A DNA stretch of 64,000 bases, from positions 179,808 through 243,807 of the forward strand of contig NZ_JAUOSF010000007.1 of NCBI RefSeq assembly GCF_030548465.1. The letters run 5' to 3'. Under the pieces are notes generated by a model that saw only the letters and a list, made by a program, of their open reading frames with translations, was not told where the DNA came from and searched no databases. Positions 27,299-35,126 of this stretch are shown here, piece by piece. Numbering within the stretch: position 1 is the first letter of the stretch; each line of letters opens with the position of its first letter. Source of the stretch: Tamlana sp. 2_MG-2023. Its GTDB lineage: Bacteria; Bacteroidota; Bacteroidia; Flavobacteriales; Flavobacteriaceae. The position numbers and the translations under genes were made by a program.

Positions 27299-27331
27299 AA
27301 TTGAATATGTAAAAAAGTTTTTTAATCTATA

Positions 27332-27418
27332 CTATTTCTGAAATCCGTTTTGTAAAGCTTCTCGAATACCATCAAGGTTTTCAGAAAACGACATCATTTG
27401 CGAAAGCAATTGTGCCAT
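27332..27418 (-). pseudogene. C-terminal remnant of an unidentified gene
   Basis: A minus-strand reading frame of 28 residues (MAQLLSQMMSFSENLDGI and onward, ending NGFQK) stops cleanly and has a terminator right after it. Codons look like those of real genes, but a stop codon lies a few codons upstream and no gene start signal was seen, so it looks like the tail of a gene whose front is gone. The family was not recognised. Confidence 0.35.
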
Positions 27419-27627
27419 TTCATTTTTATCTCCGAATTATACATAATAGTAACGGACAATTAATACAAGAATCCTTATTAAACCAAAGAACGAAAATGGA
27501 TATTTCGCAATTAAGTGCTAGAATCTATTTATATCGCATTGAAAATGATCAAGAAAATAGCACTGGAAAATTCATTAAAAAGCAGAAATTAGTTTTCAGT
27601 CGCAGTTATTATGTAATAGGGAATTAA
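27412..27627 (+). pseudogene. Remnant of a T9SS type A sorting domain
   Basis: The frame encodes NSNGQLIQESLLNQRTKMDI followed by SQLSARIYLYRIEN and GKFIKK, the standard end of a type A T9SS tail, but there is no signal peptide or body of a secreted protein before it. It is therefore a 3' leftover of a once larger gene. About 280 bases of non-coding DNA with no feature follow before the GH16 gene. Confidence 0.6.
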
Positions 27628-27903
27628 AATAAATCCCAAGTTACCGAATACACAGTTAAACAAACAAATTTCAGTTGATATTGGCATTCCATAATTTATA
27701 AGATTTTATTATGCTTGAATATAATCATTCAACACCAAATTTGTAAGCCATTAAAAACGAAGCTCATACACTTCAAATCAAAAAAGTCAAAATAGATACT
27801 TAATTAGTTCAACAAAGGTAATTACGGACTATAAACAGGTAAATACGAGACATTTATAGTAAAAATATGAAGTATTTTTACTACATAACTAATTTTTAAC
27901 AAA

Positions 27904-30258
27904 ATGAAACATTTAAACACCTTTAAAAAAGTGGGTAAAATTGTTTGCGTTTCTGCTATTCTGACCACCACCGGAATGCTTCACGCACAAAAACCTACAA
28001 AAACTGAAAACCCCAACGACCAATGGCAGATTAAATGGAATGCCTCCGACGAGTTTAATAGTGCTTCTCCCGATTGGAGTAAATGGCAAAAAACTTCTGG
28101 ACTTCCCAACACTACGGCATGGAAATGGGACAATCAACGAAATGTAGAAAACAACAACGGCATTACCTCCCTAACCATGCGACAAAATGCTAATAATGCT
28201 TCTGATGGAAACACTTACTTTAAATCGGGAATCTTAAAATCGTATGCCACTTTTACTTATGGTTATTTTGAAGCAAAAATAAAAGGTGCCGATATTGGCG
28301 AAGGCGTGTGCCCTTCGTTTTGGCTTTACAGTAATTTTGATCGTAGCGTTTCTAATGGACAAACCATATATAGTGAAATCGACATCGTAGAATTACAACA
28401 ATTTGACTGGTACGAAGGCCACCAAGACGATATACGCGATATGGACTTAAACCTACACGCTGTAGTTAAACAAAACGGACAAGATGTATGGCGTAGACCA
28501 AAAGCCTATCCAGACGCGCAATTAAATAAATGGCGCGCCCCTTGGGATCCTACAAAAGACTTCCATATTTATGGCTGTGAGGTAAACGAACAAGAAATTA
28601 TTTGGTATGTAGATGGCGTAGAAGTGGGCAGAAAACCAAACACCTACTGGCACCGCCCAATGAACGTGACTTTATCACTCGGCCTTAGAAAACCTTTTGT
28701 AGAATTCTACAACAACCGAAATAACGCAGTAAACCCAGAGACCAATGCAGCTGCTAGAGCAAAACTAAACGGAATGCCAACCACTATGTATGTGGATTAC
28801 GTTCGTGTTTGGGAAAAATCAGGAACTTCAACTACGCCACCAAATACTGGCATGGGAAAATTAGAAAATGAAGGATTTGAAACGGGAAACCTAAACAAGT
28901 GGGACGCTAGCGCTGGAGCTTCTGCAGTCGTTAGCAACAACCAAAAATCCGGTCAACATGCTGGTTCGATTAACAACTCTAGTATTGCACAATTGGTTAC
29001 CTTAAAAGCAAACACAACCTATACAATTTCTGCTTTTGGAAAAGTAACTTCTGGAAATACCGCTTTTATGGGTATCAATAAGCATGCTACCAATGCTGTT
29101 GTAAAAAACCACGAATTCTCAAGCACTTCCTATTCTAAAGGAGAATTTACCATTACTACTGGAAACCAAGAAGAAATTTATAGAATTTGGTTCTGGTCTT
29201 CTGCCACGGCTTATTGCGACGATTTTACGCTTACTGAGGGTGGTAGTAACAACAATGATGATGATGATAATAACAACACTACAATAAAGGTTACAGGAGT
29301 TACCTTAAGCAACAGTAATCTTAACTTAAACGTTGGGGATACAAAAACTTTGAATGCTACTATTTTGCCTCAAAATGCTTCCAATAAAAATGTGACATGG
29401 TCGGCTGGAAACACCGCTATTATTTCCATCAATCAAAACGGACAAATTCAAGCCCTAAAAGACGGCACTACTACCGTTTTAGTGAAAACAGCTGATGGTA
29501 ACTTTTCTGCAAATTGCAGCATCACGGTTAACTCCAATAACGATAATGAAAACGGAAGTGGAACATCAGGACTTCCACAAGCAGGACAAACCATATCTCT
29601 ACAATCAAATGCTGGATTATACTTGACGGTAAACAAATCGTCGGGCACAGCTATACAAGCCACAAAAAATGCTGTAAATGCATTAGAAAAATTTGTGGTC
29701 GTTAAGGAAGACGGTTTCTACGGATTACAATCGGTTTCAACTAGCAAATACGTAACAACAGCAAGTGACAATAGTTTGCGCTGTGGTGCATCTGATATTT
29801 TTAATCGACAAAAATTTACCATAGAATCCAATGGCTCCGATGGGGTGTTCATTAAATCGAAAATCAACAACAATTACTGGGTGCTAAACGGGAACAAATC
29901 TATTTCAGCTACGGCTAGTAACAAAAGTCAAGCCTCTGTGTTTTACTGGAATCTAAGCAGCGCCACTAATAAGTCAAACGACCTAAGCAAGGCTATTTCA
30001 GATAAAAATATAGAATTTCAAAACGAAGTAAACATCTACCCAAATCCATTTACAAACGGTAATCTAACTATCGATTTTGGAGCTTCTTTTTCCGGAAAAT
30101 TTACACTTTATGATTTAAATGGCAGAATTATCTTAACTGAAAATATAGATACTCAAAATGTCTTAACCATTAACAAATCAAACCTTAACCAAGGTTTATA
30201 CTTAATCAAAATTAGCAATAAAGACACATCAATAACTAAAAAATTGATTGTAAAATAA
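27904..30258 (+). CDS. Secreted GH16 glycosidase with accessory binding domains and T9SS tail
   Basis: A 784-residue secreted enzyme. After the signal peptide (to about residue 29, LHAQ) comes a GH16 domain (residues ~30-305) with the beta-bulge catalytic set E158-I-D160-I-V-E163. This set is found in laminarinases, agarases, porphyranases and kappa-carrageenases; substrate not fixed. Then follow a carbohydrate-binding module of CBM4/9 type (~320-445), an Asn/Asp-rich linker, a Big2 Ig-like domain (~465-545), a beta-trefoil fascin/ricin-like domain (~560-690) and a T9SS type A tail ending KKLIVK. Its near-twin follows at 30484. No SusC/SusD pair is next to it, so it is not in a normal polysaccharide locus. 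Confidence 0.9.
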   Translation: MKHLNTFKKVGKIVCVSAILTTTGMLHAQKPTKTENPNDQWQIKWNASDEFNSASPDWSKWQKTSGLPNTTAWKWDNQRNVENNNGITSLTMRQNANNASDGNTYFKSGILKSYATFTYGYFEAKIKGADIGEGVCPSFWLYSNFDRSVSNGQTIYSEIDIVELQQFDWYEGHQDDIRDMDLNLHAVVKQNGQDVWRRPKAYPDAQLNKWRAPWDPTKDFHIYGCEVNEQEIIWYVDGVEVGRKPNTYWHRPMNVTLSLGLRKPFVEFYNNRNNAVNPETNAAARAKLNGMPTTMYVDYVRVWEKSGTSTTPPNTGMGKLENEGFETGNLNKWDASAGASAVVSNNQKSGQHAGSINNSSIAQLVTLKANTTYTISAFGKVTSGNTAFMGINKHATNAVVKNHEFSSTSYSKGEFTITTGNQEEIYRIWFWSSATAYCDDFTLTEGGSNNNDDDDNNNTTIKVTGVTLSNSNLNLNVGDTKTLNATILPQNASNKNVTWSAGNTAIISINQNGQIQALKDGTTTVLVKTADGNFSANCSITVNSNNDNENGSGTSGLPQAGQTISLQSNAGLYLTVNKSSGTAIQATKNAVNALEKFVVVKEDGFYGLQSVSTSKYVTTASDNSLRCGASDIFNRQKFTIESNGSDGVFIKSKINNNYWVLNGNKSISATASNKSQASVFYWNLSSATNKSNDLSKAISDKNIEFQNEVNIYPNPFTNGNLTIDFGASFSGKFTLYDLNGRIILTENIDTQNVLTINKSNLNQGLYLIKISNKDTSITKKLIVK

Positions 30259-30294
30259 TGTAATACTTTAATTTACATTTACTACCACTAATGC

Positions 30295-30321
30295 ATAGGC
30301 CTTCAATATATGGAGGCCTAT
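30295..30321 (+). terminator. Hairpin after the first GH16 gene
   Basis: A stem ATAGGCCT / AGGCCTAT with an 11-base loop follows the GH16 stop by 36 bases. The T run is short, so it is a moderate terminator or a 3' end protector. Confidence 0.6.
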
Positions 30322-30483
30322 CTATTTATAAGTAATTCAATCCCAGGCTTCTGCTCAATTTTAAGTTTTCAAATTCAAGAAATAATTAAAAAGGGTAATT
30401 CCAAACCATAAGTAGTTAATTTCATACTACTAAACGCAAGGCTTAGTTTTTAATTTTACCATTCAACAAATATTACTTAACCC

Positions 30484-32091
30484 ATGATGAAACTTAACTC
30501 TTTTAAAATTTTTGGTAATTTATTATGTACTACAGCCCTAATATGTAGCGCTACAATACATGCCCAAAAACCTACAACAACCGAAAACCCGAACGATCAA
30601 TGGAACATTAAATGGAATGTTTCTGATGAATTTAACAGCGCCACTCCCGACTGGTCTAAATGGCGAAAAACAGAAGCCCTTCCAAACACTACTGCTTGGA
30701 AATGGAACAACCAACAAAATGTTGAAAATGATAACGGCATTACTGCATTGACCATGCGACAAAACCCAAATAACGCCGACGATGGTGGTACCTACTTTAA
30801 ATCAGGTATTTTAAAATCGTATGCCACTTTTACTTATGGTTATTTTGAAGCAAAGATAAAAGGTGCCGATATAGGTGAAGGGGTTTGTCCTGCTTTTTGG
30901 CTGTACAGCGATTTTGATCGTACAGTTAGCAATGGTGAAACTGTGTATAGTGAAATTGATATTGTAGAACTACAACAATTTGATTGGTATGAAGGCCACC
31001 AAGACGACATTCAAGATATAGATCTTAACCTACATGCCGTGGTAAAAGAAAACGGGCAAGATGTATGGCGAAGACCTAAAGCTTTTCCAGATGCGCAATT
31101 AAACAAATGGCGTGCCTCATGGGACCCAACAGCCGATTTCCACATATATGGTTGTGAAGTTAATAAAAATGAAATCATCTGGTATGTAGATGGTGTAGAA
31201 GTAGCTAGAAAACAAAACTTATATTGGCACAGGCCAATGAACGTGACTTTATCTCTAGGTTTAAGAAAACCTTTTGTTAAATTTTACGACAACCGAAACA
31301 ATGCGGTAAACCCAGAGGTAGATCCAGATGCTCAAGCGAAATTGGGCGGTATGCCAACTACTATGTATGTGGATTACGTTCGTGTTTGGGAAAAAGACGA
31401 AACAGCAACACCGCCTTCAACTAGTGTAGGGCTAATTAAAAATAGTGGTTTTGAAATGGGCGATTTAACCAACTGGGATGCCAGTGCAGGTGCTTCAAAT
31501 GTAGTAAGCAATAACCAAAATTCAGAACAACATGCTGGTTCGGTAAACAATTCTAGTATTGCACAATTAGTTGCCTTAAAAGCCAATACGACATATACGG
31601 TTTCGGCCTATGGCAAAGTTGCAGCAACAGGAGCTTCCGCTTTTTTAGGCGTGAGCAAACATGACGGTAATGTGCTAGTAGAAAACTTTGAATTTACAAC
31701 CACTAGCTATTCTAAAGGGGAAATCACCTTTACTACTGGCAGCCAAGACGAAACTTATCGATTCTGGTATTGGTCTCAAAACACAGGATACTGTGACGAT
31801 TTTTCATTGACTGAAGAAGCGCTTTCGAATACAGATTTAGAATTTAAAAATGCCGTAAGTATTTATCCAAACCCATATACTAATGGAGAACTAACTTTTG
31901 ATTTTGGCAGTGTATTTTCAGGTGTCATAGAAATAAGTGATATTAATGGAAGAACTATTTTAAATCAGAAGATAACGGCTTTAAACACTTTTTCCTTAAA
32001 TCAGACCCAGTTACCTATAAACAGTGGGTTATACCTTATTAAAATTAGTAATAATGAAAAAGCAGCAACTAAAAAGCTACTTATAAAATAA
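30484..32091 (+). CDS. Second GH16 glycosidase, short paralogue with T9SS tail
   Basis: A 535-residue secreted enzyme. Signal peptide to about residue 28 (IHAQ), GH16 domain with E157-I-D159-I-V-E162, one CBM4/9-like module (~320-445) and a type A T9SS tail. It lacks the Big2 and trefoil domains of the upstream twin. The catalytic halves are nearly identical over long runs (YFKSGILKSYATFTYGYFEA in both), so this is a tandem duplication with later gain or loss of the middle domains. The pair probably shares a substrate, and the extra domains of the longer copy may change its attachment or binding. It reads out toward a good terminator. Confidence 0.9.
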   Translation: MMKLNSFKIFGNLLCTTALICSATIHAQKPTTTENPNDQWNIKWNVSDEFNSATPDWSKWRKTEALPNTTAWKWNNQQNVENDNGITALTMRQNPNNADDGGTYFKSGILKSYATFTYGYFEAKIKGADIGEGVCPAFWLYSDFDRTVSNGETVYSEIDIVELQQFDWYEGHQDDIQDIDLNLHAVVKENGQDVWRRPKAFPDAQLNKWRASWDPTADFHIYGCEVNKNEIIWYVDGVEVARKQNLYWHRPMNVTLSLGLRKPFVKFYDNRNNAVNPEVDPDAQAKLGGMPTTMYVDYVRVWEKDETATPPSTSVGLIKNSGFEMGDLTNWDASAGASNVVSNNQNSEQHAGSVNNSSIAQLVALKANTTYTVSAYGKVAATGASAFLGVSKHDGNVLVENFEFTTTSYSKGEITFTTGSQDETYRFWYWSQNTGYCDDFSLTEEALSNTDLEFKNAVSIYPNPYTNGELTFDFGSVFSGVIEISDINGRTILNQKITALNTFSLNQTQLPINSGLYLIKISNNEKAATKKLLIK

Positions 32092-32193
32092 TTGAGAAAC
32101 AGGCAGGCTTTGGTATTTCACTAAACATACTAAAGTATTGTCGCACTACTTATACTAAGTGTTTTTCAATTTGCTACTATTATTTATAAGCGC

Positions 32194-32226
32194 AAAAGCC
32201 TCCCTAATTGGGGGCTTTTGGTTTTT
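32194..32226 (+). terminator. Intrinsic terminator after the second GH16 gene
   Basis: A 10-bp stem (AAAAGCCTCC / GGGGGCTTTT, one G-T pair) with a 6-base loop, followed by GGTTTTT. It lies about 100 bases past the stop codon. Confidence 0.75.
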
Positions 32227-32419
32227 AGTAAATTCATAAAGATAATTTTAATAAATATTTACCCTTATTTGAATAACGCATGTAAGCCTTACTTAATTAA
32301 AAATTATTCTTAAAAATTAAAACCACAGGAGGTTCCACTCTTGAAAAGATAGGTAAAGAAAAACTATATCTTAATCATCGGTTAATGACCGTATTGGGGG
32401 AATTTTACATGAGAAAACC

Positions 32420-32445
32420 AAAAAAGCTCCCAATTTCTTGGAAGC
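32420..32445 (-). terminator. Intrinsic terminator for the tRNA gene
   Basis: On the minus strand GCTTCCAA / TTGGGAGC (one T-G pair) with a GAAA loop is followed by six T. It lies 12 bases past the tRNA 3' end. Confidence 0.75.
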
Positions 32446-32456
32446 CTTATAAACAT

Positions 32457-32533
<77 letters not shown>

Positions 32534-32594
32534 ATTGATTTTTATTGTAAAATCTACTTGGTAAATGTATAAATTAATTATGTATAATTTATAA

Positions 32595-33740
32595 CTATTT
32601 TTTCTTTTTATACTTGCGTCCGTACCAAATTAAAAAGCCCGTAATCGGTAAACTTGCTATTAATAAACTTGCCAAAAAGGCTAGTATTTTGGTTGCTAAG
32701 CCGCCAATAGCACCTACGTGTAAATCGTAATTGAGCGCTTGTATTTTTTCACCGTTGTTTTTATCAGAAAAAGTAAAAGTATCTAGTAGTTCGGCCGTAG
32801 TTCTGTCAAAATACAATTCGGTACGCTTATAGTTTTGTTCGCCTTTTTTATAAACACGAACAATGTACGGAATACTAGGTTTAGGGTGTTTACGTATTAA
32901 CAGAAACTCATACTCAGGATAATCTTTTATGACCGAATTTAATATCACATCAAATGGTTGTTCTGGGTTTGTTTTTTGTACGGGTTTAGAAAGTGCCGCG
33001 TACGGGATTGTTTTTCCGCCGTTAGCTACCCATTTCACAGAACTATTAAAACTTTTTGAGGCCCACATTAAACCAGTTAAGGCTAGAATTAGAGCAATAG
33101 AAAGCATGTAGAAACCAAAAATGCGGTGTAAATCGTAGTTTTTACGTCGCCATTTCGAGCTTTTCTTCCAGCGAAAGCTAAAGCTTTGTTTACGCTGTGA
33201 TTTTTTGGGCCACCATAAAATTAAGCCAGAAATGAGCATAAAAACAAAAGTCCATGTGGCTCCTGCGATAATATAATGACTTACGTCATTGTAACCCATG
33301 AAGAAATTCATATGTATAGCTAAAGCGATATTAAAAAACTCCCATTTGGTGTTTTCTATAAAAATTATTTTTCCGCTGTAGGGATTTAAGGAAACGGTTT
33401 TATAAAACTTCATGTAATTATGATAACCAAAAACCGTATTATCAACCTCTGTAAAGCTAACGCTTACGGCATGATTGGGGTCATCTGGAATAATTACATT
33501 TTGAAAGCTGTAAGTGTTGTTAAAAGCGCCTTCAGCAGTTTCTATTAGCTGAGATATGGGTGCTCTAGTAGGGTTTTCAGGAATTGAAACGTGATGCCTG
33601 TCTTTATAGACAACATCTTTTATTTCATATGAAAACACATAAATACAACCTGTAATAGCCACAACAAACACAATCAAGCCAGAGGCCATGCCTAGCCAAA
33701 GGTGTAGTTTGTGGAGTATATTTTTTAGTCGTGCTTTCAT
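32595..33740 (-). CDS. PepSY-domain membrane protein (XusC-like)
   Basis: A 381-residue inner-membrane protein of the PepSY-associated TM family. Start ATG 33740 (MKARLKNILHKLHLW) is chosen because the longer frame to 33770 would read through a hairpin. It has about four membrane helices with His residues that can bind heme (HKLHLWLG, YDLHRIFGF, NYDLHVGAIGG) and a PepSY region between the first two. Relatives act as inner-membrane reductases or permeases for siderophore iron. As last gene of the TonB-DUF4374-PepSY operon it corresponds to XusC of Bacteroides. The electron donor is unknown. Confidence 0.82.
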   Translation of the reverse strand: MKARLKNILHKLHLWLGMASGLIVFVVAITGCIYVFSYEIKDVVYKDRHHVSIPENPTRAPISQLIETAEGAFNNTYSFQNVIIPDDPNHAVSVSFTEVDNTVFGYHNYMKFYKTVSLNPYSGKIIFIENTKWEFFNIALAIHMNFFMGYNDVSHYIIAGATWTFVFMLISGLILWWPKKSQRKQSFSFRWKKSSKWRRKNYDLHRIFGFYMLSIALILALTGLMWASKSFNSSVKWVANGGKTIPYAALSKPVQKTNPEQPFDVILNSVIKDYPEYEFLLIRKHPKPSIPYIVRVYKKGEQNYKRTELYFDRTTAELLDTFTFSDKNNGEKIQALNYDLHVGAIGGLATKILAFLASLLIASLPITGFLIWYGRKYKKKK

Positions 33741-33783
33741 AGAAAAAACAAACCCCAACCCAAATAACATCGTTGGGTTGGGG
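33741..33783 (-). terminator. Terminator-like hairpin directly before the PepSY start
   Basis: An 11-bp perfect, GC-rich stem (CCCCAACCCAA 33753-33763 / TTGGGTTGGGG 33773-33783) with a 9-base loop is followed on the minus strand by TTTGTTTTTTCT and then at once by the ATG at 33740. It may attenuate transcription between the DUF4374 and PepSY genes or protect an mRNA end. Confidence 0.65.
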
Positions 33784-33845
33784 CTCGCAAATATTCAAAA
33801 TTTAACTGGATTATATAGCTATATAAAAGTTAAAAATCTTTATAA

Positions 33846-35075
33846 TTAGTTTACTTTTTGCAGTACGTCTACATACACATTACTACCATCTAACTTCGCT
33901 CCTTTTGTAAAGCCATTAGCACCACCATCAATATTAATTTCATAGATATTAGCCTCGCCTCCAGCAATACTTACAGGGATATAGAAGTTACCATTTTCAA
34001 CGCAGTCTAAGGTGAAAATATTCACGAACGGCGCTTTAGGTAAATTCAATTCAGTTATGGTTTCATTATATAAGTCAATTTCAACTAAAGTACCTGTGTT
34101 TTGTGATAAATCACCCCACTCAGGAGCATCAGCAGCACGTACTACATTAGCATAAGCAATACCATTTTCTGCATACCAAGCATTCCAAATAGTAACAGGC
34201 TCACCAAAATGTGCAGACACATCTAATACATAAGAATCGTCATAATCACCATTCGCAATTTTCACAAACACAGAAGGCTTATCGGCAACTTCTTCATTTC
34301 CGTACCATAATGGACTAGTAATGTTGTATTGGTATAAATCACCAGTTTCAGTAGCAAAAGTACCGTTAGTTCTGTACCCAGCAGTCATTCCAGCAGAAGC
34401 AGAAGACTCTAAAACCTCAGGGTTTGTGATAGATGGGTAATCAAAAGCTACTGTAATTAAATTCTCTTCTAAGTTTGCCCAACTAGCATCACCATATAAA
34501 GAACCAAAGTAGATTTTACCATTTTGAACTAAACCATTAGCCCATAAATTCACTTTACCATTTACTTCTGGAAATTCAATAAACCCATTACCTGCAGCTG
34601 TAAAAGTATCTAAATCAATAATCCCGTAAGGCATTTTACCACTTTCTTTCTCAGGACTACTTGATAAGAATAAATCACCGTTATCAGTAGCTTGGATATA
34701 ACGGAAGAAAGCTCCTGGAGCTAATACAGCATTAGAAATCGCATCTACTTTTACAGGACCATTTTCGGTTAATTCAAACTTTTCAGTTAATCCTTCTGTA
34801 TTGTTAACGATATACAAATAACCATCTACAGTTACAGATATAGACGCCCAACCTTCAGCTCCATTACCTTGAATAGATAAAGAACCAGATGTAATATTAT
34901 CGGTTGTAAAATAATAACCTTCCTCATCAACGGCTGCACCTACTAAATACGACACATCTTGAGTTGAGTCTCCATCATCAGTACTATCATCGTCATTGCT
35001 ACATCCAAAAAATGCAAGATTTAAAGCGATAAACAAACAAGCTGTTACAGCTTTCCAAGTTTTATTAGTTTTCAT
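33846..35075 (-). CDS. DUF4374 surface lipoprotein (XusB-like siderophore binder)
   Basis: A 409-residue lipoprotein starting at ATG 35075 (MKTNKTWK; five more residues are possible upstream). Lipobox AFFGC is followed by SNDDDSTDD, an acidic patch typical of surface-exposed lipoproteins. The rest is a DUF4374 beta-propeller-like domain. In Bacteroides thetaiotaomicron the DUF4374 protein XusB captures a foreign siderophore and hands it to the receptor XusA. Here it lies between a TonB receptor and a PepSY protein in the same order. The siderophore is unknown, and a heme or other ligand is possible. Confidence 0.82.
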   Translation of the reverse strand: MKTNKTWKAVTACLFIALNLAFFGCSNDDDSTDDGDSTQDVSYLVGAAVDEEGYYFTTDNITSGSLSIQGNGAEGWASISVTVDGYLYIVNNTEGLTEKFELTENGPVKVDAISNAVLAPGAFFRYIQATDNGDLFLSSSPEKESGKMPYGIIDLDTFTAAGNGFIEFPEVNGKVNLWANGLVQNGKIYFGSLYGDASWANLEENLITVAFDYPSITNPEVLESSASAGMTAGYRTNGTFATETGDLYQYNITSPLWYGNEEVADKPSVFVKIANGDYDDSYVLDVSAHFGEPVTIWNAWYAENGIAYANVVRAADAPEWGDLSQNTGTLVEIDLYNETITELNLPKAPFVNIFTLDCVENGNFYIPVSIAGGEANIYEINIDGGANGFTKGAKLDGSNVYVDVLQKVN

Positions 35076-35126
35076 AAGTTTTAAATTCATGTTTATAATA
35101 TTTATTAATTTCTGATTTATAGTTTT

